Positions 42,053 to 51,354 of a stretch of 64,000 nt of DNA are shown piece by piece (positions within the stretch are counted from its first letter, which is position 1; each line of letters begins with the position of its first letter). The stretch is taken from contig CAWJZU010000020.1 of the NCBI GenBank assembly GCA_963847345.1, positions 488,399 to 552,398 of the forward strand. Direction: 5' to 3'. The position numbers and the translations under genes are program-made. The notes below the pieces were generated by a model. That model had not been told where the DNA came from and did not search any database. It saw nothing but the letters and a program-made list of their open reading frames with translations. The stretch comes from DATARH01 sp963847345 (GTDB taxonomy: Bacteria > Pseudomonadota > Alphaproteobacteria > ATCC43930 > CGMCC-115725).

Positions 42053-44798
42053 GGCGCATTCGGTGCAAGCGGAGCGCGGCGAGTGTCCGCATCCGCGACT
42101 CGATCAGACCGGCGAGGCGTAGCCGTGGGCCGGTCGGGATCAGCCGCCACGTGGCCCGCAGCACGGCGATCTCCCGCAGCCGCTCGCCCGGAAATTTCGG
42201 GAAGGCCGGCAGCGGTGTGAATTCGGGCTCAGGCGGCGCGCAGTCCTCCGGTTCCGGTTCCGGCACCGGCTCAAGCGCGGGCGACGGGGCCGTTGGTGCC
42301 CCGAGACAGGCGGGCTCGGCACGGCACCCTTCGATGGCGAGAGCGATGGCCGCTGTTGCGTGTTCGAGGGCAGAGCTGCCGTCCGCGACGACCCGGCTTA
42401 CAGCGGTCCCTTTGTCGGCCGATACCGGCCAAGGGCGGGCCGCCCCGCCTTCGTAAAGCGCGACGACCGGAACGCTGAAGATAGTCGCCCTGGCGTACTT
42501 CCCGACCCGCGCATCAATATAGCGGTCGCATTCCTCGACGAAGGAACGGTAGGAATAACGCTGTACTTTGATGATGTCGCGGTATGCGCGTTCAGTCAGC
42601 TCCTGGAGGTAATCCAGATCGGCTATTGCTGCGAGCACTTCCTCGATATTCGAATAGTCTTTCTTCAGAGGAATGTAGTGCGTGTCTTTCTCGACCACAC
42701 CTGAATATTCCCCCTCGAAGAGCACAAGGGCGGTTCGCAACCGAATCGCCTCAAATATCTTAGGCGATACCTGCCGCATATCAACGGGCGTGGGAACGTT
42801 TTTCAGAAAACGATCGTGGAATTCTTCATAGCTCAGTGCCGCGTAGCGCTGTGACAGCAGCTTCAGCGAGCCGTCGAAGTCAAACACCTCCGATCCGGTT
42901 TCGGTGCCGAGCATCGCGCGGCACGAACCGACGAAACGGTACCAGTCGGTCCCGGCGATGCGCTTATCGAAATCGATTTCGATGTCCGCCGGAATGTCTC
43001 GCGCCGCACACAGCGCGCGCATGTCGCGCCCGATCCGGTATTTTTCATAACCCAGCGCGCCGTAATGGTGTGGCAGCTGCCGCCCCCGATAGCCAAGCCA
43101 GATCGGACGGGCGGCGAGTGGCAGTGCGTAGCTGTCAAGTTCCGGATCATCCGGTACGTAGCCGGTCAACGTCTTGACGAAATCGACCCGCGGGAAGCGG
43201 TCGCTCGGATAAATCAGCGGCACCTGATCGAGCGGCATGTTGGTGTAAACCGAATCGATCCCGAGGGCTTCGATCCATTGACGTGCCGTTTCGGTGCCCT
43301 CGTATTCGTCCTGGATGAAGAGGAGCTTCGGGCCGCGATAGCGGGCGACCGCCGCCGCCACTTCGCGCGTGATGTGTTGCGGCACCGAAACGCGGACCGA
43401 ATAATGGATGGCGATAGCGTCGAAGCAGCCGAAATCGAATTCGCTGCCGCTCTCCCCTGCTTCCGTCGCCGCGCGGGTTGCGGACAGAAAATGATACCGA
43501 TGACGCGAATATTTATCGAATGCGACGAGATGCTCGTAGATCGTACGGACGAACGTCGAGCCTTCGTCATAGAGCATCAGGATGTTGAGCTGCGACGTAC
43601 TGGTCGAGCGCTGCCGGACCATAGAACCGATCGCCCCCGCCATTTCCGCGAAGCGCCGGTCATAGGACTGCTCGCGCGCCGCTGCGCGGCGTACCGCCAG
43701 CGCCTGCGGGTCGTACCGCGTCGGCGCCAACCGCTCGATCGCGGCGGCGAAACCCTGGGCGGTCTTCTCAATGGCAAACAGGGCGTCGCTATCGATCAGC
43801 GCGTCGATCGGAACCGATACGACCGGCATCCCGCATGCGATGTATTCATATGCTTTAAGCGGCAGCGACCGCTCGATCCACGGATCCTGCTTGAACGGGA
43901 TGATGCCGACCAGCGCCTGCTGCGCTTTGCGGGCGACCTCCTGGATCGAGCAGCGCCCCCAATGAACCACGTTCGCCTGCCGCGCCAGGCGCCGCCACCC
44001 CGCACCGCCCTCTCGGGCATCACCGCAGAACCAGAACCGCCACTCCGGCATGCGCAGCGCGAGGGCGATCAGCAGATCGTAATCGAGCCGTCCGTTGATG
44101 CCGCCTTGAAACAGCACGACTCGCGCCCCGTCTGATGGCGCTGTGTAGCGTTCCGCTCCGGTGTCGCGCCAGAATCGGTAGTCGCAGCCATTGCGAAGGA
44201 CAAGGATCGGGCCGGAATATCCGGCATGAGCACGATAAGCCGAGGCAACCCCGTCGGAGACGGCGATAAGGAGGTCCACGTTCTCGAGAACCCGGCGTAT
44301 CGGCTCGATGACCTCCGGCCCTGCGGCGCGCAGCCCCTCGGTCGGCGTCACGTAATCCTCGGTAGCGTGATAGACCCGCAGGCGCGGCCGGCAAATTCGA
44401 ATGTAACTTTCGAAATAGACGTTGTAGATCCAAAGCAGCGGGCGATGGACGCCGCGGCTGCGCAACGCTTCGTCGAGACGACGAGCCTGCGCTTCATCAT
44501 ACGTTGCCGGCACATGCACGATCTTGATGTTGGTGCCCTCGACGCTCTCGAAGCGGATAGTCGAGGCCGCGTCCGGCTGCACGAAATAGACCGGAAGCTC
44601 AGCACTGAAGCGGCTCGCGTAATGGTAGCGGTTGCTCCGCGGCTCCGTGTACCAGTCCGACCACGTCAGCATCACGACCGCGTCGAACGCGAAATTCATC
44701 GAAAACGGAACAATCGGATACACATCGGCATCGGTGCAGCCGACGTGCATCCAAACCGGATTGTCCGAAGCGCTGGAATTTTCAACTTTGAGCCGCAC
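42042..44798 (-). CDS. Double-domain glycosyltransferase with Pro/Glu-rich tail
   Basis: 918 residues. Domain 1 (about 25-400) is GT-B/GT4-like: LRVYHATEDYVTPTEGLRAA, VDLLIAVSDGVASAYRAHAG, IIPFKQDPWIERSLPLKAYE. Domain 2 (about 410-770) is a second glycosyltransferase-like unit of the CgeB/GT1-4 kind: LNILMLYDEGSTFVRTIYEH, GPKLLFIQDEYEGTETARQW, VSPKIFEAIRLRTALVLFEG, YSGVVEKDTHYIPLKKDYSN. A Pro/Glu-rich linker (EPVPEPEPEDCAPPEPEF) and a basic helical tail end it. Two transferases in one chain suggest alternating sugar addition. Its ends overlap both neighbours (17 and 11 bp), tight operon packing. Confidence 0.87.
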   Translation of the reverse strand: MRLKVENSSASDNPVWMHVGCTDADVYPIVPFSMNFAFDAVVMLTWSDWYTEPRSNRYHYASRFSAELPVYFVQPDAASTIRFESVEGTNIKIVHVPATYDEAQARRLDEALRSRGVHRPLLWIYNVYFESYIRICRPRLRVYHATEDYVTPTEGLRAAGPEVIEPIRRVLENVDLLIAVSDGVASAYRAHAGYSGPILVLRNGCDYRFWRDTGAERYTAPSDGARVVLFQGGINGRLDYDLLIALALRMPEWRFWFCGDAREGGAGWRRLARQANVVHWGRCSIQEVARKAQQALVGIIPFKQDPWIERSLPLKAYEYIACGMPVVSVPIDALIDSDALFAIEKTAQGFAAAIERLAPTRYDPQALAVRRAAAREQSYDRRFAEMAGAIGSMVRQRSTSTSQLNILMLYDEGSTFVRTIYEHLVAFDKYSRHRYHFLSATRAATEAGESGSEFDFGCFDAIAIHYSVRVSVPQHITREVAAAVARYRGPKLLFIQDEYEGTETARQWIEALGIDSVYTNMPLDQVPLIYPSDRFPRVDFVKTLTGYVPDDPELDSYALPLAARPIWLGYRGRQLPHHYGALGYEKYRIGRDMRALCAARDIPADIEIDFDKRIAGTDWYRFVGSCRAMLGTETGSEVFDFDGSLKLLSQRYAALSYEEFHDRFLKNVPTPVDMRQVSPKIFEAIRLRTALVLFEGEYSGVVEKDTHYIPLKKDYSNIEEVLAAIADLDYLQELTERAYRDIIKVQRYSYRSFVEECDRYIDARVGKYARATIFSVPVVALYEGGAARPWPVSADKGTAVSRVVADGSSALEHATAAIALAIEGCRAEPACLGAPTAPSPALEPVPEPEPEDCAPPEPEFTPLPAFPKFPGERLREIAVLRATWRLIPTGPRLRLAGLIESRMRTLAALRLHRMRHGR

Positions 44799-46860
44799 CG
44801 CGTCGACCCCGTATCTCAGTGATCAATTCACTCGCCACTCGGACGAATTTCGAGTAGATGCGGTCGAACGCGGCGCGCTCGTCCCCGACTTGCCGCAGCC
44901 GTGCCGCCGCCAATTCGATCACTCCCGGTGGAGCGCCGCCCGCCCCCGTGTCGCTGGACCAGCCGGCCGCCTTCCGCGCTTCCAGATAGAAGCGATGCGC
45001 CGCCTGCGAGCGCGATACTGCCGCGCCGACATCGGCAACGCCCTGCAGATCGAGGATTTCCGCAGCGGCCTTCCGATCAATTCGAGCCAACGACGCCTTT
45101 TCGGTGTGGTAGGCGCGCTCGAGCCGCCGCGTTTCAGCCAGGCAAATTTGCTGCAGGGAGGCCAGCGAGGCACCAGCGACCGCCACTGCGGTAAGCGGTT
45201 CGAGGCCGGCCAATGATCGTTTCGCGTCCGCCAGCGCTGCATCCAATCCCGCAGCCCTGCTTGTCCAGTACGCAACGCGTATCCTCGCCCATTCACACAG
45301 CGCTTCGGCGAGCACAACACGCGCCTCCATTTCGGGCATCTCATTGAAAAGACATCTACCCCAGCGTTCGCCGTTCTGCAGATCGTTTTCAGCATCCTCG
45401 GCGTCGCGGGCGACCAATTCGCCAAGTTCGCGGGCGAGATCCGCAATCCGGGCGTCTCGCCTGAGTTCGGCCAATCCGGGATCGTGCTCGGCAAAATCAT
45501 CGGCCGATGTGAGTGTCAGCAGCCGTTTCAGTTCTTGCCGCCCGATAAAGATGCGTTCTTGCTGTAACTCCAGCAGTCCCGTCACCTCGTGAAACGTCGC
45601 GGCGAAGCGTTCAGTCTGTTGCCGCAGCGGGCCGTTTTCGCTCGAAGCGGCCGAATTGCACCGGCGTTCCGGCTCAGGGAGCGCTGCCGTAAAGCCGCGC
45701 ACCGGCTTGCTCTCGCGCAGGGCAGATCGGCTGCACCGGTGCGATTGGCCGATTTCTGTTCGACGCTGCGCCAATGCCATCAGGTAAAGCCGACCATCGG
45801 TATCAGCAAAGTAATCCCCGACAGCCAATTCGGCCTGTTCCAATGCATTGAGGCCCATCGCCATTGCGATCGGATATTCCCTCAACTTGAGGCTCTGCGG
45901 TGCCGGCTGCTCGGCGGAAGGGATCGAAACGTCCCAGTAGCGGCTCGTGTCGTAGTGGTGCAGCAAGCTGAATGCCGGTGGCCCGAACTGGGTTATCCGT
46001 ATATCGCCGAGTTCCTCAACCCGCTCCAACAAGCAACGCAGATTGCGACGGTGAAACAGTGATACGTGGAAGGGCGGCGTGGCGTTCGGCGCCGTTGCCT
46101 TCGAAACCGCGGCATTCAGCGCCGTGAACTGCGGCACGATGATTGCCATCACACCGTTGTCTGTGAGCAGCTGAGCGTAGGACTCAACAAACAACAGCGG
46201 GTCGCTGACGTGCTCCAGCACCGACACCGCGGAAATGGCGTCGAACCGCCGGCCGGCTTCGCGAAGCTCACAGGCGTCGCTGGTGACGACATCGAGGCCA
46301 TAGATTTCCCCGGCCAACTCGACCGAACGCGGATTAAACTCGTTCAGCGTCACGTCCCATCCTGGGCGCCGGCGGCGGATCAGATCGGCGACCGTTCCCA
46401 GGCCGCCACCGACGTCGAGCCAGCGTCCCGTCGCGCGCCCCGCGGTCGCGCATTCGATCATCTCCTCAAGCAGCTCCAGGGGCGCCGCCGTAACGCTATA
46501 GCCACCGACCTCGCGGAGATGCCGGGCTTCGTAAAACTCTCGGAAATTGGTGTAGTAGGCCCCAGTATAGAGTTTGCGGATTATTTCGTCTGGCGGATAC
46601 GGGTTTACGCAGACGAAACCGCAATTCGTGCATTGGTCGTGGTTGAACTCCTGCTTGCTGAACAGGCTGCGCAGTTCGCCGATACCGCAGCATGGACAAC
46701 GCGCATGGCGCGGCCATTTGCCGGGATAGCCGCCCTCGAGCATGCAAATGCGGCGCACCTCGGCGTTCAGCGTGTCGTCGGCAGCCCGGTCGTTGAGCCC
46801 GGCCGCCGGCACAGCGGACGCCGTGACCCGGGTGTCGTCAGGCACGGGCGCGCTCCTCAC
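44782..46860 (-). CDS. Zn-ribbon SAM methyltransferase with long helical C-terminal region
   Basis: 692 residues. An N-terminal zinc ribbon has two Cys pairs, CPCCGIGEL and CTNCGFVCVNPYPP. The class I methyltransferase domain has motif I RWLDVGGGLGTVADLIRRRR and AISAVSVLEHVSDPLLFVES. From residue 390 onward there are 300 residues of charged, largely helical sequence (LRRDARIADLARELGELVAR and similar) with no domain I know. It overlaps wzt by 23 bp. In E. coli O9a the chain-terminating WbdD also joins a methyltransferase to a coiled coil and works with Wzt; this protein may be a functional analogue, by inference. Confidence 0.87.
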   Translation of the reverse strand: MRSAPVPDDTRVTASAVPAAGLNDRAADDTLNAEVRRICMLEGGYPGKWPRHARCPCCGIGELRSLFSKQEFNHDQCTNCGFVCVNPYPPDEIIRKLYTGAYYTNFREFYEARHLREVGGYSVTAAPLELLEEMIECATAGRATGRWLDVGGGLGTVADLIRRRRPGWDVTLNEFNPRSVELAGEIYGLDVVTSDACELREAGRRFDAISAVSVLEHVSDPLLFVESYAQLLTDNGVMAIIVPQFTALNAAVSKATAPNATPPFHVSLFHRRNLRCLLERVEELGDIRITQFGPPAFSLLHHYDTSRYWDVSIPSAEQPAPQSLKLREYPIAMAMGLNALEQAELAVGDYFADTDGRLYLMALAQRRTEIGQSHRCSRSALRESKPVRGFTAALPEPERRCNSAASSENGPLRQQTERFAATFHEVTGLLELQQERIFIGRQELKRLLTLTSADDFAEHDPGLAELRRDARIADLARELGELVARDAEDAENDLQNGERWGRCLFNEMPEMEARVVLAEALCEWARIRVAYWTSRAAGLDAALADAKRSLAGLEPLTAVAVAGASLASLQQICLAETRRLERAYHTEKASLARIDRKAAAEILDLQGVADVGAAVSRSQAAHRFYLEARKAAGWSSDTGAGGAPPGVIELAAARLRQVGDERAAFDRIYSKFVRVASELITEIRGRRGAAQS

Positions 46861-48359
46861 CTTCCGCTCCGATCGTCAAATCGACAAAACGCACCTGCTC
46901 CGGCTCGAAAAAGATCGGCGCCCCGACATCGAGTGACGTGTCGGTCACCTGAAACGGGTAGAAGAAGTGACGGTACTCGTAGAATTCCCAAGTCCCCGGT
47001 GCGTTCGGCAGCAGACCCAGCGACAAGATGTAATCGCCTCTGCCCATCGGCGCGTAGGCAAACGCCAGTTCGATCGTGCCGCGCCGCGCCGGCCTGCCGC
47101 GGAACGGCGCCATCCCATATGTCTCGCGGGTTTCATCGGGCCGAATGAACTGGGTGTACCACTGCAGTATCGGTTCCAGGTCGCCCAGGCGGTTGACCGC
47201 TAATGCGACACCAAGCGTCTCTTCCGGTAGCGGACCCTTGCAGTGATAGGCAATCCGCAACGTAAAAGGCTGCACCGTGGTGAGGCGGGTCGCCGGCTGA
47301 CCGGAATGATCCAGCATCGTCACCGAGTTCGATGAAAACCGGCCCGCGCCGGAATACGTACTTGCCTGTCTCGGCTGCCGGCGCCGCTTCGTGTTCCGGT
47401 GACTGCGGCGTGAACGCGGTGGTGGACGGCGCCGCCGCGATCGCGGGGGGCTCGGCCAACCCTGGCGGCGGTCCGTCCGCATTCGGCTTCGATGCGGGAT
47501 ACGCCTCCGCATGCGCAGCAGAATTGCCGTTCGTCGGCGGCGCCGATTCAAGGTCCTCCAGTTGCGCGGCAGTGGGCGCGCCGCCCAGAACTGCGTCGTC
47601 GACCGCTTCGATCCAACTCTCGGAATCGGCGCCTTGATGCGCCGCAAGATCATAGGCCTGGATGACCTGCAGCGCCGGACCGTGCATCTTGATGCGGCCG
47701 CCTTCCAGCCACAGCACGTCGCGGCACAACTGCGCCAGGATGCTCGTGCCGTGCGACACGACCAGAACGGTGCGTCCGCCGCTGCATAGCTGCCGGATTC
47801 GCCGCATCGATTTTTGCACGAACATCGCGTCGCCGGCGGCCAGCGCCTCGTCGATGATCAGAATATCGGGATCGACGGCCGTCGCGATCGAGAAGGCGAG
47901 CCGCGCATGCATGCCGCTCGAATAGGTCTTGACCGGCTGATCGATAAACGGCCGCAGCCCGCTGAAATCGATGATCGCGTCGAGCTTGCTGTCGATTTCG
48001 GCTCGTCCCATCCCGTAAAGCATGCCGCTCAGATGGATGTTGTCGCGGCCGCTGTGCTCCGGATTGAAACCCAGCCCGAGTTCGAGGATCGCCGTCACCC
48101 GCCCAGCCACCTCGACAATGCCGCCAGTGGCATCGAGCACGCCGGTGATGATCTTCAACAGAGTACTTTTCCCAGCGCCGTTCGCGCCGATGATGCCGAG
48201 CACCTGACCGCGCTCGACTGTGAAACTGATGTCGTCGAGCGCCCGGAATGCGCGATGCCGCTTGCGGCGAGTGAGCACCTCCAGCGCCAGATCGACCGGC
48301 TTCCGGTAGATTTCGAAGTCCTTCGTCAGATTGTGGACGCGGATCGCGATCTCGCTCAC
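46838..48359 (-). CDS. wzt: Polysaccharide ABC transporter ATP-binding protein with C-terminal cargo domain, frameshift
   Basis: NBD of an O-antigen/teichoic-type exporter. Walker A GIIGANGAGKSTLLKI, signature VKTYSSGMHARLAFSIATAV, Walker B ILIIDEALAAGD and the switch His in VLVVSHGTS. A 90-residue Ala/Pro/Glu-rich linker leads to a C-terminal beta-rich Wzt_C-type domain (TMLDHSGQPATRLTTVQPFT, DLGVALAV-like core, SLDVGAPIFFEPEQVRFVDL), which lies in another frame. The shift falls between about 47325 and 47400, and the length 1522 nt from the GTG at 48359 is 3n+1. A TTG at 48374 is the alternative start. Wzt_C domains recognise the modified non-reducing end of the glycan. Confidence 0.88.
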
Positions 48360-48370
48360 CGGACCGGTCC

Positions 48371-49234
48371 TCAAACCACGCTTGCCAGATGACTACGCAG
48401 GCGGACAAAGACGTACGAGCCGACCAACAACGCGCCGCCGGACATTGCCGCCATGATGACCCAGGATGCCGGATGGTCGATGCCGCCGAAATAGAACACG
48501 TCCTGGTAGCACCAGATCAGGTGACTGAACGGATTGAACGGCAGCGCCGACCTTAAACCCTCCGGCACCATTTCCGGAACGTACATGACCGGGATCAGGT
48601 AGATGCTGACCGTCAGAAAAACCCGGACGAACTCGGATAGATCACGGAAATACGGCGACATTGAACTGAGAAACAGCGCCAAGCCCCACAGCAGAACAAC
48701 ATGCATCGCGTAGAGGATCGGCAGCAGCCCCAACGTCCATGGCACCCCGTCACGCGCCGCCATCACATAGATGAGCACGATCAAGAGCAGAATGCTCTGC
48801 ACCTTGAAGGAGGCCAGCAGCGATTTCGCGACTAGCGCCTCGACCGGAAACATGACCTTTTTTACGATGGTCGAATTCGCGAACATGATGCCGGTGGCGC
48901 GACTCAGAACGTCTTGTGTCATCAGCCAGGGCGCGAGCCCGGCAAACAGATAGATGAGGTAGCCAGAGGGACCGCTGTCGCCGATGCGTATCTTGAAGAC
49001 GGTGGTGAACAGGAACCCATAGACCGCGAACATTACGATCGGATGGACGACCACCCATATCGCGCCACCGGCCTGCCCCGCATGAACATCGGTGATTTCC
49101 CGACGCGCCAGTTCGCGCACGAGGTTGCGGTGCGTCAGCACAGAGCGCAGGAGCGCGAAAATCCCCGTCCCACGCCGGTGAACGGCAGCAGGAGCGATAG
49201 CCGGCGCGTGCAGCTCGGTCACGGTGTCGGTCAT
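48371..49234 (-). CDS. wzm: Polysaccharide ABC transporter permease
   Basis: 287 residues, six membrane helices of the ABC-2 type (AIWVVVHPIVMFAVYGFLFT, VQSILLLIVLIYVMAARDG, FVRVFLTVSIYLIPVMYVPE, ASWVIMAAMSGGALLVGSYV among them). The amphipathic start HRNLVRELARREITDVHAGQ is typical of Wzm/TagG permeases. With wzt it flips lipid-linked glycan across the inner membrane. It is the first gene of the operon; the promoter must lie in the 49235-49797 gap, where I cannot point to one with confidence. Confidence 0.92.
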   Translation of the reverse strand: MTDTVTELHAPAIAPAAVHRRGTGIFALLRSVLTHRNLVRELARREITDVHAGQAGGAIWVVVHPIVMFAVYGFLFTTVFKIRIGDSGPSGYLIYLFAGLAPWLMTQDVLSRATGIMFANSTIVKKVMFPVEALVAKSLLASFKVQSILLLIVLIYVMAARDGVPWTLGLLPILYAMHVVLLWGLALFLSSMSPYFRDLSEFVRVFLTVSIYLIPVMYVPEMVPEGLRSALPFNPFSHLIWCYQDVFYFGGIDHPASWVIMAAMSGGALLVGSYVFVRLRSHLASVV

Positions 49235-49797
49235 CCGGTCAGCACGCTTGCGATGTCGTCAAGCGAGCACGGTTTCGTGATCGCCGGAACCCCGGCTCGT
49301 TTCGCGCACGTGTCGCATGCCCCCTCACCCCGTCGCGACCCTACGGCGTTCACTGCATGAACGTCAAGGGGGACCAGATGACCAACGGTTGCGATGGCCG
49401 TTCGGCCGAAATCACCGCAAGAATGCGGCGACGTTGTGGGGCGCCACACCGCGTTGACGCATTGCTATCGATTCAACCCGCCTCAGCATGGAATCATACT
49501 GATCGTCTGACCGGCGGCCGTGGCCGGCGGTGTGGGTGAACGGGCGCGGTCCCGAATAACGCTTGACGGGCGGTGGCTTCTTCGCCGGGCGGCGGTGTCT
49601 TCGTGATGCTTATCGTCGCTTGTTGGTTGGTGGCATGCCGGGCTTATCCGGCGGCATACCGGCGATCATTGGATTGTCGCCGTCGGCGAGGGCTAGGGTG
49701 AACAGCGCCGCGGCTCGAAGCACCTTCGCGGGCTTGCCTTTGCTTTCGATTCCCGGGATCGTTTTAATTTTTCTGCCGCTCGCCAATTGGAGAAGGC
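49235..49797. other. Gene-poor stretch with decayed open frames
   Basis: No complete gene is supported. On the minus strand, two adjacent open stretches without good starts read like protein: one at about 49610-49800 (LFTLALADGDNPMIAGMPPD) and one at about 49415-49610 (YDSMLRRVESIAMRQRGVAP, ending NVAAFLR). A third ends with an ATGA overlap into wzm (GVPAITKPCSLDDIASVLTG), reminiscent of the last strand and helix of a response-regulator receiver. These may be remnants of disrupted genes. The wzm operon promoter should lie here too. Confidence 0.35.
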
Positions 49798-49872
<75 letters not shown>

Positions 49873-50035
49873 TTGCTGCCTGCGGCGAGCGCACGGTGTA
49901 ACCGAAACGGCGGTCCGGAGCAAGGCAATGCTGGCCGGCGATCAACCGGCGATCGGCCATTTGGGCTCGCATTTTCAACACCGCCGGCTCGCCGATCGCC
50001 CAGGTCGGTCGCCGAGTGAGTGTCTGATTGCTGAC

Positions 50036-51286
50036 ATGCGCGGCAGAGGGTGGCGCGCACGCGGCAACGACCTATTATGGGACCCGTCACGACATGGGGT
50101 CGGAGTTTTGGCCGATCGGTTGATCTCATCGCCGTCCCGCAGGCCATCGCGGGAACCGTCCCAGGGGTCACCCCTGAAGCTTTCTGCAGACGGTCTGGCC
50201 GGCGGGCGGGTGCTCGACGCCGCTATCGTCGCGCTGCGCCGTGGCGAGCCGGTATTTCTCGACGGGCGCGAGCGGCCCGTGCTGGCGCTTGCCGCCGAGT
50301 TTGTTGACGACGATAATCTGGTGCGGCTGCGCGCCGTGGCCGACCGACCGTTGCGTGTTGTCGTGACCCGGCGCCGCGCGGTGGCGCTGGGGTTGGCCGG
50401 GCGCGACGCGCTCTCCGGGGCGGTATCGATCGGCCTTGCGCCGTTGCTGTCGGCGGCGGTCATCCGCAACCTCGCCGATCCGGCGGCTTCGCTCGGGGCC
50501 GAGCCGCCTGGCCTCGGGCCCGAACCCGAAACGGCCGAGGGCGGCGAGTTGGCCGCCGTCGCGCTGGCGAAGCTCGCCGCCCTGCTGCCGGCCGCGCTGG
50601 TGCTGCCGCTGGCCCCGGCGGAAGCCGCGTTCGCCCGGCGCCGCGCCGATTTTGTCGTCGTCGCCAGCGATGTCGTCCTGCGCCGCGGCGCCGCGATGGC
50701 CGGTCTAACGCGGGTCGCCGACGCCCGCGTTCCGCTCGCCGATGCCGAGGATGCGAGGCTGATCGCTTTCCGCCCCGGCGACGGCGGCAGCGAGCATTTG
50801 GCGATCCTGATCGGCACCCCCGATCCCGCCGCGCCGGTGCTGGCCCGGCTGCATTCCGAATGTTTTACCGGCGACCTCCTGGCCAGCCTGCGCTGCGACT
50901 GCGGCGACCAGCTGCGCGGCGCGATCGCCGCGATCGCGGCGGCAGGCGGCGGCGTGCTGCTCTACCTCGCGCAAGAGGGTCGCGGCATCGGGCTGGTCAA
51001 CAAGCTGCGCGCCTATCAGCTGCAGGACGCCGGGTTCGATACGGTCGACGCCAACGAGCAGCTTGGCTTCGACGCTGATGAGCGGGTCTATCTGCCGGCG
51101 GCCGAGATGCTGCGCCAGCTTGGATTCGCGACCGTGCGGCTCTTGACCAACAACCCGGACAAGGTTGCCGCGCTCGAACGCTACGGCATCCGCGTCGCCG
51201 AACGGGTGCCGCACGTCTTTCCGGCGAACGGCCACAACGAACGCTACCTGCGCACCAAGGCCACCCGCAGCGGCCATTTGCTATAG
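50036..51286 (+). CDS. ribA: GTP cyclohydrolase II with degenerate RibB-like N-terminal domain
   Basis: First step of riboflavin synthesis from GTP. The C-terminal half is a full RibA domain: zinc-binding LHSECFTGDLLASLRCDCGD with three Cys, LLYLAQEGRGIGLVNKLRAY, and VRLLTNNPDKVAALERYGIR. The N-terminal 200 residues (LDAAIVALRRGEPVFLDGRE, LRVVVTRRRAVALGL) resemble a RibB (DHBP synthase) fold but lack its acidic metal-site motif, so only RibA activity is expected. The start is uncertain: ATG 50036 is used, while TTG 50113 or GTG 50210 would remove a non-conserved leader. It is convergent with the LVIVD gene. Confidence 0.93.
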   Translation: MRGRGWRARGNDLLWDPSRHGVGVLADRLISSPSRRPSREPSQGSPLKLSADGLAGGRVLDAAIVALRRGEPVFLDGRERPVLALAAEFVDDDNLVRLRAVADRPLRVVVTRRRAVALGLAGRDALSGAVSIGLAPLLSAAVIRNLADPAASLGAEPPGLGPEPETAEGGELAAVALAKLAALLPAALVLPLAPAEAAFARRRADFVVVASDVVLRRGAAMAGLTRVADARVPLADAEDARLIAFRPGDGGSEHLAILIGTPDPAAPVLARLHSECFTGDLLASLRCDCGDQLRGAIAAIAAAGGGVLLYLAQEGRGIGLVNKLRAYQLQDAGFDTVDANEQLGFDADERVYLPAAEMLRQLGFATVRLLTNNPDKVAALERYGIRVAERVPHVFPANGHNERYLRTKATRSGHLL

Positions 51287-51310
51287 CCGGGTGCTACGGC
51301 CCCCAGGTTT

Positions 51311-51349
51311 CCGGCGACCCGCCCGGTAACCGACCGGGCGTGTCGCCGG
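51311..51349. terminator. Bidirectional hairpin between ribA and the LVIVD gene
   Basis: Arms CCGGCGA + CGCCCGGT (51311-51327) pair with ACCGGGCG + TCGCCGG (51333-51349), interrupted only by a CC/TG internal loop; the terminal loop is AACCG. Fifteen base pairs, mostly GC, placed in the 68 bp between convergent stops. No U-run on either side. Probably ends both transcripts. Confidence 0.65.
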
Positions 51350-51354
51350 GCTCG

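Noticed and set aside
28410..49234. Antiphage defence or secondary-metabolite cluster
   Set aside because: Two AsnB-like genes and methyltransferases could suggest such a system, but Wzm/Wzt, WecB and several GT4 enzymes point to a surface polysaccharide. No nuclease, NRPS or PKS motifs are present.
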